NCBI RefSeq assembly: GCF_014649755.1
Contig: NZ_BMTQ01000005.1
Span: 1-64,000, forward strand
DNA length: 64,000 nucleotides
Direction: 5' to 3'
From: Streptomyces litmocidini
GTDB taxonomy: Bacteria; Actinomycetota; Actinomycetes; Streptomycetales; Streptomycetaceae
Below, one piece after another: positions 1 through 8,068 of this stretch (position 1 is its first letter; every line of letters begins with the position of its first letter). The position numbers were made by a program, and so were the translations under genes. The notes beneath the pieces are model-generated. The model had not been told where the DNA came from. It saw nothing but the letters and a program-made list of their open reading frames with translations, and searched no databases.

Positions 1-180
1 AGCCAGGCCGGAATGGGGCCGGCTGTCCACAGCGTCCTCGCTGTCGTGTGCCACCCCCGAAGGGATGGACTTTTTCAAAGGAACCTCGACCATCCCGAAG
101 GATGGACGGGGTATCAACTAATCTGGCGTTGATTTTTGGCACGCTGTTGAGTTCTCAAGGTGCGGACGCTTCCTTCGGTC
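1..180 (-). promoter_or_regulatory. 5' leader of a leftward rRNA operon, with antitermination box
   Basis: Read on the minus strand, this stretch has the hallmarks of the transcribed leader before 16S rRNA in Streptomyces: the CTTGAGAACTCAACAGCGTG element at about 142-161, the AAAATCAACGCCAG segment just after it, a CCATCCTTCGGGATGG hairpin, and an ACAGCGAGGACGCTGT stem. The TTGAGAACTCAA motif is the actinobacterial rRNA leader/antitermination element. The mature 16S gene is not in the window; it should begin shortly left of position 1. Motifs are seen in the sequence; assignment rests on recollection of Streptomyces rrn leaders. Confidence 0.8.
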
Positions 181-345
181 CCGTTTCCGGGCCCTCCGGG
201 CGCTTCCTTCGTTTCCGACTCTATCAGATCTTTCCGATCCGATTTCCTCGGTGCTTTCCGGTCCCGAATTTGTTTTCTTCGAGGCCTTCCGGCGTGGTCA
301 CTACGTTAGCTGATTTCCCTGGAGGCTCATAATCGAGTCATTCGA
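181..345 (-). promoter_or_regulatory. Probable rRNA operon promoter region
   Basis: Minus-strand sequence upstream of the rRNA leader contains GATCTGATAGAGTCGGAAAC, the usual -10 context (TAGAGT at 218-223) of Streptomyces rrn promoters. A second, weaker candidate lies further upstream (TTATGA/TAACGT, 18 bp apart, about 302-331). rRNA operons normally carry several tandem promoters, so two candidates are not surprising. No clear -35 hexamer is seen for the TAGAGT box. Confidence 0.55.
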
Positions 346-460
346 AACGAATTTCGGAATGCCGAAATGAACCCCAACCGGGGTGATCATCTTGAGTAGT
401 GGGTGGCCGCTCCCCGGGGTGCTTGAACAAGCAGGCCAGGTTCCAGCGGCTCGGGCCACG

Positions 461-1123
461 TTAGTCGGTCGTCCTCGCCGAGTCAAGCCTTCGCTTGCGG
501 GGGGTGTGGGGCCGGTACGGGCTGACCGTCGGGTCCTTCGTGATCCAGAAGCGCCAGGGGTGCGGGGCGCCTTCGCCGCCGACCCCCGTGCGGGGACCGC
601 TGCGGATGTGGTCCGGGGCCGGGGGCCTGCCGGCGAGGAGGGCGAGCGGACCGTCCTGGCCGGCGCAGGCGTCCGTGCCGTTCAGGGAGAGGGCGACGTC
701 GAGGGCCGTGGCCAGGCGGGCCGGCCCCTTGGCGAGCTCGTGGTCGGAGCGGGCCGAGCGGCGGCGGGGGCGGGCCTGGTCGGCGCCCTCGATGATCTCG
801 CCCGCGCGCAGCAGGACACCGCTCGCGTGGCCCTCGGGTCCGCACACCAGGTTGAGGCAGTGCCACATGCCGTAGGTGAAGTAGACGTACGCGTGGCCGG
901 GGGGTCCGAACATGACGGCGTTGCGCGGGGTGAGGCCGCGGAAGGCGTGCGAGCCGGGGTCGATGGCGCCGGCGTACGCCTCCACCTCCGTGAGGCGCAG
1001 TTCCATGCGGCCCTCGTCGGTGTTGCGGACGAGGGTGCGGCCCAGGAGGTCGGGGGCCACTTCCAGTACGGGGCGGTCGAAGAAGGTCCGCGGGAGCGGC
1101 GTACGGTCGGGGCTCTCGCTCAT
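461..1123 (-). CDS. DNA-3-methyladenine glycosylase (MPG/AAG family)
   Basis: This 220-residue protein is an alkyladenine DNA glycosylase of the MPG fold, which removes alkylated purines in base excision repair. Family landmarks run in order: an N-terminal PDLLGRTLV segment, [11 protein letters not shown] with the catalytic Glu, the [14 protein letters not shown] block, [15 protein letters not shown], and [13 protein letters not shown]. Length is typical for bacterial members. It is transcribed toward the rRNA promoter region and stands alone. No good Shine-Dalgarno precedes the ATG, but the first conserved block starts about 15 residues in, so a later start is unlikely. Confidence 0.93.
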   Translation of the reverse strand: MSESPDRTPLPRTFFDRPVLEVAPDLLGRTLVRNTDEGRMELRLTEVEAYAGAIDPGSHAFRGLTPRNAVMFGPPGHAYVYFTYGMWHCLNLVCGPEGHASGVLLRAGEIIEGADQARPRRRSARSDHELAKGPARLATALDVALSLNGTDACAGQDGPLALLAGRPPAPDHIRSGPRTGVGGEGAPHPWRFWITKDPTVSPYRPHTPRKRRLDSARTTD

Positions 1124-1211
1124 GCCGTCCGAGCGTACCGGGGACCGGAGGGGAACCGGCTACGGTCGTCGCGCGTATGTAGGGGTCAGGACCCGAGAAG
1201 GAGTGGAAGTC

Positions 1212-1994
1212 ATGGGATTCAAGAAGCTGCTCGCGAGCCTGGGTGCCGGCGGGGCCACCGTGGAGACGGTGCTCACGGAGGAGAACGTCGTCCCGGGTGG
1301 GGTCGTCCAGGGCGAGGTGCGGATCCAGGGCGGCAGTGTCGACCAGCAGATCGAGGGGCTCTCCGTCGGACTGCAGGCGCGTGTCGAGGTCGAGGGCGGT
1401 GACCAGGAGTACAAGCAGGACGTCGAGTTCGTGAAGACGCGTCTCGGCGGTGCCTTCGAGGTCAAGGCCGGAGCCGTGCACGTCGTGCCGTTCGGTCTGG
1501 AGATCCCGTGGGAGACGCCGGTCACCGCCATCGCCGGGCAGCAGCTGCGGGGGATGAACATCGGGGTGACGACCGAGCTGGAGATCGCTCGGGCCGTGGA
1601 CTCCGGTGACCTGGACCCGATCAACGTGCACCCGCTGCCGGCGCAGCAGGCGATCCTGGACGCCTTCATCCAGCTGGGCTTCCGTTTCAAGAGCGCGGAC
1701 ATGGAGCGCGGGCACATCCGGGGGACGCGGCAGAAGCTGCCCTTCTACCAGGAGATCGAGTTCTTCGCGCCGCAGCAGTACCGGGGTCTGAACCAGGTCG
1801 AGGTCAGCTTCGTGGCGGACGACCGCGAGATGGACGTCGTCCTGGAGATGGACAAGAAGCCGGGTCTGTTCACCGAGGGCAGCGACTCCTTCCGTGCGTT
1901 CACGGTGGGTCTGCACGACTTCCACACGACCGACTGGGCGGCTTACCTCAACCAGTGGCTCGCCGAGGTCGGCGGTCGTCGCAACTGGCTCTAG
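1212..1994 (+). CDS. Sporulation protein Spo0M-like (arrestin-fold)
   Basis: A 260-residue Spo0M/SpoOM family protein. The N-terminus ([21 protein letters not shown]) and the region with [20 protein letters not shown] match the family, whose members have an arrestin-like beta-sandwich. In Bacillus Spo0M affects sporulation and cytoskeletal organisation; the role in actinomycetes is poorly known. The reading frame is open far upstream, but the ATG used here has a strong GAAGGAG 8 bp ahead, which decides the start. It lies 44 bp before the PEBP gene in the same direction, so the two may be cotranscribed. Confidence 0.88.
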   Translation: MGFKKLLASLGAGGATVETVLTEENVVPGGVVQGEVRIQGGSVDQQIEGLSVGLQARVEVEGGDQEYKQDVEFVKTRLGGAFEVKAGAVHVVPFGLEIPWETPVTAIAGQQLRGMNIGVTTELEIARAVDSGDLDPINVHPLPAQQAILDAFIQLGFRFKSADMERGHIRGTRQKLPFYQEIEFFAPQQYRGLNQVEVSFVADDREMDVVLEMDKKPGLFTEGSDSFRAFTVGLHDFHTTDWAAYLNQWLAEVGGRRNWL

Positions 1995-2038
1995 GCTCGG
2001 GACCGTCAGCGTTGACGGACGATTCGGAGGTACTCGAC

Positions 2039-2578
2039 GTGTCCGAGGGCAAGAGGGCGCCGCTCCCCCATGACTTCCATCCGCCGGTGGCGGCGTTCAC
2101 CGTGGTGAGCGATGACATCGCGCCGGGTGGGGTGCTGAAGGACGCTCAGGTGTACGCGGCGGGGAACACCTCGCCGCACCTGAGCTGGGAGGGGTTCCCG
2201 GCGGAGACGAAGAGTTTCGCGGTCACCTGCTTCGATCCGGACGCCCCGACGGGCAGCGGGTTCTGGCACTGGGTGCTGTTCGACATCCCGGCGTCGGTGA
2301 CGGAGCTGCCGGCCGGGGCCGGGTCGGGGTCGTTCGAGGGGCTGCCGGCCGGTGCCGTGCACGCGCGGAACGACTACGGTTCGAAGGAGTTCGGCGGTGC
2401 CGCTCCCCCGGCGGGGGATCCGGCGCACCGGTACGTCTTCACGGTGTACGCGGTGGACGAGGAGAAGCTCGGTACGGACTCCGACACCTCGCCGGCGGCC
2501 GTCGGGTTCAACCTGCGGTTCCACACGCTCGGCCGTGCCCAGCTGGTCGGTGAGTACGCGGCTCCCGCGTCGGCCTGA
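2039..2578 (+). CDS. YbhB/YbcL-type phosphatidylethanolamine-binding (Raf kinase inhibitor-like) protein
   Basis: A 179-residue member of the PEBP family. The hallmark [15 protein letters not shown] block and the later [16 protein letters not shown] / [11 protein letters not shown] blocks are all present. Such proteins bind phospholipid or nucleotide-like ligands; bacterial members have no firmly established reaction. The GTG start is chosen because GGAGG lies 8 bp upstream and the family core begins soon after; the open frame continues further upstream into the previous gene without a better site. No signal peptide is seen, so it is probably cytoplasmic. A strong hairpin follows at 2596-2630. 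Confidence 0.9.
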   Translation: MSEGKRAPLPHDFHPPVAAFTVVSDDIAPGGVLKDAQVYAAGNTSPHLSWEGFPAETKSFAVTCFDPDAPTGSGFWHWVLFDIPASVTELPAGAGSGSFEGLPAGAVHARNDYGSKEFGGAAPPAGDPAHRYVFTVYAVDEEKLGTDSDTSPAAVGFNLRFHTLGRAQLVGEYAAPASA

Positions 2579-2595
2579 TCGTTCGTTTGTTGTTT

Positions 2596-2638
2596 GCCCG
2601 CTTCTGGTCTTGGAGAGATCAGAAGCGGGCATCTTTTG
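2596..2638 (+). terminator. Rho-independent-type terminator
   Basis: Perfect 11-bp inverted repeat GCCCGCTTCTG / CAGAAGCGGGC with a 13-nt loop, followed by ATCTTTTGTT. It sits directly after the PEBP gene and separates it from the HNH nuclease gene. Confidence 0.85.
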
Positions 2639-2743
2639 TTGCGCAGGAAATTGCGTTGTCCGACCCGGCTGGCCCGGCCATCGTTGGTCCGAGCCCGGAG
2701 CCCCCGTGCGGGGGCTGGGGCCGGCACACGGGAGGTGGGCAAC

Positions 2744-3250
2744 ATGCGGGACACGCTGGTATTGAACGCGAGCTTCGAGCCGCTTTCGACGGTCACGCTC
2801 AACCGTGCGGTGGTGCTCGTCCTGCAGGACAAGGCCGTCGTCGAGCAGGCCCATCCCGAGCTGCGGGTGCGAGGTGCCGCCGTCGACCTGCCGGTTCCGC
2901 GGGTGATCAGGCTCTGCCGGTACGTACGGGTGCCGTTCCGAAGACAGGCTCCGTGGTCGAGGCGGGGGGTGCTGGTCCGGGACCAGCACCGGTGCGCGTA
3001 CTGCGGGCGGCGGGCCACGACGGTCGACCACGTCGTGCCGCGGGCGCAGGGGGGTGGGGACAATTGGCTGAACACGGTCGCCTCCTGCGCCGAGGACAAC
3101 CACCGCAAGGCGGACCGGACGCCGGAGCAGGCGGGGATGCCGTTGCTGCACCAGCCGTTCGAGCCGACCCCGGCGGACGCGATGCTGCTCGCGATGCGGG
3201 CGAGCGAGCGGTCGGCGCTGCCGGCGTGGCTGGCCGACTCGGCCGCGTAG
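2744..3250 (+). CDS. HNH endonuclease family protein
   Basis: A 168-residue HNH nuclease-like protein. The nuclease module is at about residues 80-125: the zinc-knuckle CAYCG, the DHVVPRAQGGGDNW stretch that supplies the catalytic His and the Asn, and NHRKADRTP at its end. The N-terminal half (LVLNASFEPLSTVTLNRAVVLVLQDKA) is characteristic of a widespread stand-alone group whose substrate is unknown. The ATG is supported by GGAGGT 8 bp upstream; an in-frame extension upstream lacks this. It is a single gene between terminators, so it does not look like part of a restriction or toxin locus. Confidence 0.9.
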   Translation: MRDTLVLNASFEPLSTVTLNRAVVLVLQDKAVVEQAHPELRVRGAAVDLPVPRVIRLCRYVRVPFRRQAPWSRRGVLVRDQHRCAYCGRRATTVDHVVPRAQGGGDNWLNTVASCAEDNHRKADRTPEQAGMPLLHQPFEPTPADAMLLAMRASERSALPAWLADSAA

Positions 3251-3322
3251 GGGCGTGATCCGCGGGCGTACGTGAGGCGTGGACGTACGTGGTCCGCGGG
3301 CGTACACGAGGCGTGGACGTGC

Positions 3323-3362
3323 GGAAGGGCCCGTTTCCCCCGGTGGGGAGGCGGGCCCTTCC
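3323..3362. terminator. Bidirectional terminator between convergent genes
   Basis: Perfect 11-bp stem GGAAGGGCCCG / CGGGCCCTTCC around an 18-nt loop, lying between the converging HNH and TSUP genes. Just before it (about 3260-3320) a GGCGTGGACGT-containing segment is directly repeated. Confidence 0.75.
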
Positions 3363-3373
3363 GTCGTCGTGGC

Positions 3374-4147
3374 CTAGCCGAGGGTCAGTTGGAGGATGGC
3401 GACGACGCCGACGGCGATGATCACTCCGCGCAGGACGGTGGGGGGCAGCCTGCGGCCGACCTTGGCGCCGAGCTGGCCGCCGAGGGTGGAGCCGAGGGCG
3501 ATGAGCAGGACGGCCGTCCAGTCGAAGTCGGCGACGAAGAGGAAGAAGAGGGCGGCGACTCCGTTGACCAGGGCGCCGAGGACGTTCTTGACGGCGTTGA
3601 TGCGCTGCAGGTCGTCGTGGAGCAGCAGGCCCATGAGGGAGAGGTAGAGGACTCCTTGGGCGGCGCCGAAGTATCCGCCGTACATGCTGGCGAGGAGGAG
3701 GCCGACGAGGAGGGCGGGGCCTCCGTCGGGGTGGGCCTCGGTGCCGGTCTGCTCCCGGCGCCGCTGCACGGCGGCGGCGATGCGGGGCTGGAGGATGACC
3801 AGGACGAGTGCGAGGCCGATGAGGACGGGGACGATCGCGTCGAAGGCCTGGGACGGCAGGGCCAGGAGCAGGATCGCTCCGATGAGTCCGCCGAGGAGGG
3901 CGACGCCGCCGAGGCGCAGGACGCGGGTCTTCTGGCCCTTGAGTTCGCGGCGGTAGCCGATGGCTCCGCTGATGGAGCCGGGGACGAGGCCGAGGGCGTT
4001 GGAGACGTTCGCGGTGATCGGGGGGAGTCCGGTCGCGAGGAGGACCGGGAACGTGATGAGCGTTCCCGATCCGACGATGGTGTTGATGGTGCCGGCGCCG
4101 ATGCCGGCGGCGAAGACTGCCAGGGCTTCCCAGATGGACAACGCCAT
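3374..4147 (-). CDS. TSUP family membrane transporter (TauE/SafE)
   Basis: A 257-residue polytopic membrane protein of the TSUP (sulfite exporter TauE/SafE) family. It has about eight hydrophobic segments, the N-terminal GIGAGTINTIVGSGTLITFPVLL motif region and a related repeat later (LLASMYGGYFGAAQGVLYL), typical of the two-fold pseudosymmetric family. Members move small sulfur-containing or organic anions; the substrate cannot be read from sequence. The annotated ATG directly abuts an AAGGAG, which is too close; the TTG two codons in (spacing about 6 bp) may be the true start. Confidence 0.88.
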   Translation of the reverse strand: MALSIWEALAVFAAGIGAGTINTIVGSGTLITFPVLLATGLPPITANVSNALGLVPGSISGAIGYRRELKGQKTRVLRLGGVALLGGLIGAILLLALPSQAFDAIVPVLIGLALVLVILQPRIAAAVQRRREQTGTEAHPDGGPALLVGLLLASMYGGYFGAAQGVLYLSLMGLLLHDDLQRINAVKNVLGALVNGVAALFFLFVADFDWTAVLLIALGSTLGGQLGAKVGRRLPPTVLRGVIIAVGVVAILQLTLG

Positions 4148-4239
4148 CTCCTTACATGGTCAGTGAGTCGCCTCCCCGCCCCGAGGCCGTCGGGGTCGAG
4201 GGGCTCGCACCGATCATGCACGAGGATTACGTGTACGTG

Positions 4240-5178
4240 TCAGTCAACCGACGGTTCGTCTCGCCGTTCGGTCGCTCCGCCCTTGACGTTGAAGCCGGGG
4301 GCGCCGCCGCCCACGTTGCCGAAGGCTCCGGAGAGGCCCTTGAGGGCGTCGCCGATCTCGCTGGGCACGATCCAGAGCTTGTTGGCGTCGCCCTCGGCGA
4401 TCTTCGGGAGCATCTGGAGGTACTGGTACGAGAGGAGCTTCTGGTCCGGGTCTCCGGCGTGGATGGCCTCGAAGACGGTGCGGACGGCCTGCGCCTCGCC
4501 CTCGGCCTTGAGGGCGGCGGCCTTGGCCTCGCCCTCGGCGCGCAGGATGGCGGACTGCTTCTCGCCCTCGGCGGTGAGGATGGCGGACTGGCGGGTTCCC
4601 TCGGCGGTGAGGATCGCGGCGCGCTTGTCGCGCTCGGCGCGCATCTGCTTCTCCATCGAGTCCTGGATGGAGGTCGGCGGCTCGATGGCCTTGAGTTCGA
4701 CGCGGTTGACGCGGATGCCCCACTTGCCGGTGGCCTCGTCGAGGACGCCGCGGAGGGCCGCGTTGATCTCCTCGCGGGAGGTCAGGGTCCGCTCCAGGTC
4801 CATGCCGCCGATGATGTTGCGGAGGGTGGTGACGGTGAGCTGCTCGATGGCCTGGATGTAGCTGGCGACCTCGTAGGTGGCGGCCCGCGCGTCGGTGACC
4901 TGGTAGTAGATGACGGTGTCGATGTTGACGACCAGGTTGTCCTGGGTGATCACCGGCTGCGGCGGGAACGGGACGACCTGTTCGCGGAGGTCGATCCGGT
5001 TGCGGATCGAGTCGATGAACGGGACGACGATGTTGAGCCCGGCGTTGAGCGTGCGGGTGTAGCGGCCGAAGCGCTCCACGATCGCCGCGCTCGCCTGCGG
5101 GATGACCTGGATCGTCTTGATCAGGGCGATGAAGACGAGCACCACCAGAATGATCAGGACGATGATGACTGCTGACAT
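4240..5178 (-). CDS. SPFH/Band 7 domain membrane protein (stomatin/QmcA-like)
   Basis: A 312-residue stomatin-type protein: one N-terminal membrane anchor (residues 3-22), an SPFH domain (about 25-190) with VERFGRYTRTLNAGLNIVVPF, and an Ala/Glu-rich coiled-coil (about 190-245) built from repeated ILTAEGxxQSA units. Such proteins oligomerise at the membrane and scaffold microdomains or modulate proteases. The gene is 118 bp downstream of an NfeD-family gene in the same direction, the classical SPFH-NfeD partnership. Three GTCAC(A/G)TGAC palindromes lie between them. Confidence 0.92.
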   Translation of the reverse strand: MSAVIIVLIILVVLVFIALIKTIQVIPQASAAIVERFGRYTRTLNAGLNIVVPFIDSIRNRIDLREQVVPFPPQPVITQDNLVVNIDTVIYYQVTDARAATYEVASYIQAIEQLTVTTLRNIIGGMDLERTLTSREEINAALRGVLDEATGKWGIRVNRVELKAIEPPTSIQDSMEKQMRAERDKRAAILTAEGTRQSAILTAEGEKQSAILRAEGEAKAAALKAEGEAQAVRTVFEAIHAGDPDQKLLSYQYLQMLPKIAEGDANKLWIVPSEIGDALKGLSGAFGNVGGGAPGFNVKGGATERRDEPSVD

Positions 5179-5270
5179 CGTGTTCCCCGTGCCCTTCGCT
5201 GCCGGTTGTCTGCCGGGTTTCTTCTGATGATCGAGTTTCCCAGATGGCGGAGCGTCATGGGCGAGGTTCG

Positions 5271-5305
5271 GTCACATGACGTCACGTGACCCCACGTCAC
5301 ATGAC
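5271..5305. repeat. Three GTCAC(A/G)TGAC palindromes between nfeD-like and SPFH genes
   Basis: Two abutting 10-mers (GTCACATGAC at 5271, GTCACGTGAC at 5281) and a third 10-mer (GTCACATGAC at 5296) within 35 bp. The middle one is a perfect palindrome and the outer two match it except at one central base. The last overlaps the NfeD stop codon. They lie about 95 bp upstream of the SPFH start. They could be a regulator-binding cluster; function is not known. Confidence 0.6.
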
Positions 5306-5725
5306 CACGGCGGTCGCTCCGTCGATGTCCACGACGTCGACCCGTTCGCCCGGTTCGAAGGTCTGGCCGGTGTCGAGGGCGCGGGCGGACCAGACCTCGC
5401 CGGCGAGCTTGATGCGGCCTCCGCCGCCGTCGACCCGTTCCAGGACGACGGCCTGACGTCCTTTCAGGGCGTCGACGCCGGTGGCGAGTCCGGGTCTGCC
5501 GTCGCGGTGGCGGGCGGCGATCGGACGCACCACCGCGATGAGCGCCACGGAGACGACGACGAAGACGAGCACCTGGGCGACGACGCCGAAGCCGAGGGCC
5601 GCGGTCACCGCTCCGGCGACCGCGCCGACGGAGAACATGCCGAACTCCGGCATCGCGGTCAGGACCAGCGGAATGCCGAGCCCCACCGCGCCGATCAGCC
5701 ACCAGACCCACGCGTCGATGTCCAC
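5297..5725 (-). CDS. NfeD family membrane protein
   Basis: A 142-residue short NfeD protein: N-terminal hydrophobic segments (about residues 5-70, three membrane spans) and a C-terminal OB-fold domain (about 80-140) with LKGRQAVVLERVDGGGGRIKLAGEVWSARA, typical of the family. NfeD proteins work with SPFH/stomatin partners, and the SPFH gene follows directly downstream. The GTG start gives the family N-terminus DIDAWVWWLIGAVG; its Shine-Dalgarno is weak. Confidence 0.9.
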   Translation of the reverse strand: MDIDAWVWWLIGAVGLGIPLVLTAMPEFGMFSVGAVAGAVTAALGFGVVAQVLVFVVVSVALIAVVRPIAARHRDGRPGLATGVDALKGRQAVVLERVDGGGGRIKLAGEVWSARALDTGQTFEPGERVDVVDIDGATAVVM

Positions 5726-5801
5726 GTGGTCATGGTAGGGCGGTGGGGTCCTTCCGGGACAGGGCGCGGGCGGCTGTGCGGGTCGCCGGTGCCCCGGCCG
5801 G

Positions 5802-6599
5802 TCACTTCAGGGGCAGGCCGTGGGCGGTCCAGCGGTCGCCGACGCGCTCGACGACGAGCGGGAGGCCGAAGCAGTGCGAGAGGTTGCGGGAGGTGAGCTC
5901 CATCTCCACGGGGCCCGCGGCGAGGACCTTGCCCTGTCGGATCATCAGGACGTGGGTGAAGCCGGGGGCGATCTCCTCGACGTGGTGCGTGACCATGATC
6001 ATGGAGGGGGCGTACGGGTCGCGGGCGAGGCGGCCGAGGCGGCGGACCAGGTCCTCGCGGCCGCCGAGGTCGAGGCCGGCGGCGGGCTCGTCGAGGAGGA
6101 GGAGCTCCGGGTCGGTCATCATCGCGCGGGCGATGAGGGTGCGCTTGCGCTCGCCCTCGGAGAGGGTGCCGAACCTGCGGTCCAGGTAGTCGTTCATCCC
6201 GAGCCGGTCGAGGAAGGCCTTGGCGCGCTTCTCGTCGACCGGGTCGTAGTCCTCGTTCCAGGTGGCGGTCATGCCGTACGCGGCGGTGAGGACGGTCTGG
6301 AGGACGGTCTGGCGCTTGGGGAGCTTCTCCGCCATCGCGATGCCGGCCACGCCGATGCGGGGGCGGAGCTCGAAGACGTCGGTGCCGACGCCGCCGAGCT
6401 GCTCGCCCAGGACGCGGGCGGTGCCCTTGGTGGGGAAGAGGTAGCTGGAGGCGATGTTCAGGAGGGTGGTCTTGCCGGCGCCGTTGGGTCCGAGGATCAC
6501 CCAGCGCTCGCCCTCCTTGACCGACCAGGAGACATCGTCCACCAGAGCCCGTCCGTCGCGGACCACGGATACGTCCACCAGCTCCAGTACATCGCTCAT
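5802..6599 (-). CDS. ABC transporter ATP-binding protein (solitary)
   Basis: A 265-residue ABC ATPase. Walker A is GPNGAGKTT (about residue 38), the signature is LSEGERKRTLIARA (about 147), Walker B is LLLLDEPAAGLD, and the switch His lies in MVTHHVEEIAPGF. The sequence resembles the ModF/YlmA-like group of lone ATPases. No permease gene adjoins it, so its partner or an alternative, non-transport role is unresolved. It is divergent from the next gene, with a perfect CGGACCGGTCCG palindrome (6691-6702) between them. Confidence 0.9.
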   Translation of the reverse strand: MSDVLELVDVSVVRDGRALVDDVSWSVKEGERWVILGPNGAGKTTLLNIASSYLFPTKGTARVLGEQLGGVGTDVFELRPRIGVAGIAMAEKLPKRQTVLQTVLTAAYGMTATWNEDYDPVDEKRAKAFLDRLGMNDYLDRRFGTLSEGERKRTLIARAMMTDPELLLLDEPAAGLDLGGREDLVRRLGRLARDPYAPSMIMVTHHVEEIAPGFTHVLMIRQGKVLAAGPVEMELTSRNLSHCFGLPLVVERVGDRWTAHGLPLK

Positions 6600-6734
6600 G
6601 AGCGCGTTGTCTCCCCTTGCGGTCGAGTCTTGTCGTCGCCTTGCGCCGATGGGCGCGGCGTCCAGGGGAAAACCTACGTTATCGACGGAGCGGACCGGTC
6701 CGTAGGGCTTCCTTTGAGTCCTTAGTCTGGGGGG

Positions 6735-7526
6735 ATGCTTTCGGAACCACGCTCAGGACGTCTGGCCGCCTGGGGCAATGCCCTGCTGGCCGGGGCGGTG
6801 TCGCCGGACGAGGCGGCGTCGGCGATTGTCGGGGAGGACGCGGTGCACCGCGTGGAGGGGCTGCCCGGTGAGGCGGGTCCGGTGGGGCTGACGCTCGCGC
6901 TGGGCCGGCTGCGGCGGCTCGGGGTGACCGGGTGGCGGGTCGCGCTGCCGGCGCCGGGACATCCGCTGGGGCTGAGCGGGCCGCCGGACTTCAACGCGCG
7001 CGCGTTGGAGGCGGAGGAGGCGGTGGTGGGCTTCGGTGCGCCGTACGGTCTCGTGCCGGAGGTCACCGAGGCGGGTCCCGCGGGTGACGTGCACGTCTCG
7101 GTGGTCTGGCACTGTCTGGCCGTACGGGAGGCCCCGCCCGCCGATGTGCCCTCGCTCGGCGAGGCCGAGCGGGAGCTGGCCGAGGCGCTGCGGGACGCGA
7201 CGGCGGTGCTGACCCGGCTCGACGTGGCGGCCTCGGGGCCCGCGGCGGACGCGGCGCGCGAGGCGTACCGGGCGCGGGCGGAGGTGGGCCGCGAGGTGCT
7301 GGCCCCGGGTTACCCGCCGCGCGCGGTACGGGTCCTGGAGCTGGCGCAGCGGATCGGTCTGCTCGTGGACCTGGCGTACGACCACGGTCACGGGGGCGCG
7401 GTGAGCGCCTCGGAGATGGCGGCGCGGGGGGAGGCGCTGCGGCCGGTGGAGCGGGTGGCCCGACGGGCGCAGGTCGCGGCGTACAACGCCTACGTGGAGG
7501 AACGGGAACGGGAACGGGGCTTCTGA
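6735..7526 (+). CDS. Conserved hypothetical protein
   Basis: A 263-residue protein I cannot assign to a characterised family. It is Ala/Gly/Glu-rich and soluble, with an N-terminal mixed part ending near a GDVHVSVVWHCLAVR strand, then a helical C-terminal half (SLGEAERELAEALRDATAVLTRLDVA onward) and an acidic/basic ERERERGF tail. A TAGTCT box ends 6 bp before the ATG, so the transcript may be leaderless. A strong terminator follows. Codon use is like that of its neighbours, so it looks native. Confidence 0.75.
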   Translation: MLSEPRSGRLAAWGNALLAGAVSPDEAASAIVGEDAVHRVEGLPGEAGPVGLTLALGRLRRLGVTGWRVALPAPGHPLGLSGPPDFNARALEAEEAVVGFGAPYGLVPEVTEAGPAGDVHVSVVWHCLAVREAPPADVPSLGEAERELAEALRDATAVLTRLDVAASGPAADAAREAYRARAEVGREVLAPGYPPRAVRVLELAQRIGLLVDLAYDHGHGGAVSASEMAARGEALRPVERVARRAQVAAYNAYVEERERERGF

Positions 7527-7613
7527 AACCGCACCGCGGCCCCCGGAGCCGGCGGACGGAGTCCGACGCGGCGGGCCGTGGGCCCGAGGTGGCCGGACGG
7601 CTGCACGCCGGTG

Positions 7614-7660
7614 GGTCCCGTGTGGGCACGCCTTCGCGGAACGCGTGCCCACACGGGACC
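7614..7660. terminator. Bidirectional terminator
   Basis: Perfect 18-bp stem (arms 7614-7631 and 7643-7660, GGTCCCGTGTGGGCACGC and its complement) with an 11-nt loop, between the convergent hypothetical and chaplin genes. Confidence 0.85.
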
Positions 7661-7676
7661 GGTGCCGGGGTGGCGG

Positions 7677-7916
7677 TCAGCCGTTGACGGCGCCGTTGCC
7701 GAAGGCCGGGTTGAGCAGGCCGATCACGTCGACCGTGTTGCCGGAGACGTTCACGGGGACGTGGACCGGGACCTGCACCAGGTTGCCGGAGCCGACGCCC
7801 GGCGAGTGGAGGGCCTGCCCGTCGGCGTCCGCGTTCGCGGAGGCGACACCCGCGCCGGCGGCGACGATGCCACCGGCGACCATGGTGAGGGCGACGGCCT
7901 TCTTGAGGTTCTTCAC
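7677..7916 (-). CDS. chpE: Short chaplin without cysteines (ChpE-like)
   Basis: A 79-residue secreted chaplin: a signal peptide (KNLKKAVALTMVAGGIVAAGAGVASA) followed by one chaplin domain (about residues 27-78) with GVGSGNLVQVPVHVPVNVSGNTVDVIGLLNPAFGN. Chaplins assemble amyloid-like films that make aerial hyphae hydrophobic. The two cysteines found in most chaplins are absent, as known for ChpE of S. coelicolor. The frame has an ATG three codons earlier, but it directly abuts AGGAGG, whereas this GTG lies 9 bp from it, so GTG is preferred. Assignment as ChpE also fits the neighbouring two-component genes. Confidence 0.88.
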   Translation of the reverse strand: MKNLKKAVALTMVAGGIVAAGAGVASANADADGQALHSPGVGSGNLVQVPVHVPVNVSGNTVDVIGLLNPAFGNGAVNG

Positions 7917-8068
7917 TGGGTACATCCTCCTGGTCATCGCTGCGGCCGGTCCGCCGCAGCACGCCATGGAGAACGCCGCACCCCCCGCCGGGTTGCGCCG
8001 AACGGGGGACATCCACACGACGGTATGAAGTACTGAACGGTCGTGCGCCCCGGCGCACAGGGGGCGCG

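Noticed and set aside
2744..3250. HNH nuclease as part of a restriction, phage or toxin system
   Set aside because: No methylase, immunity or phage gene adjoins; it is a stand-alone gene between terminators.
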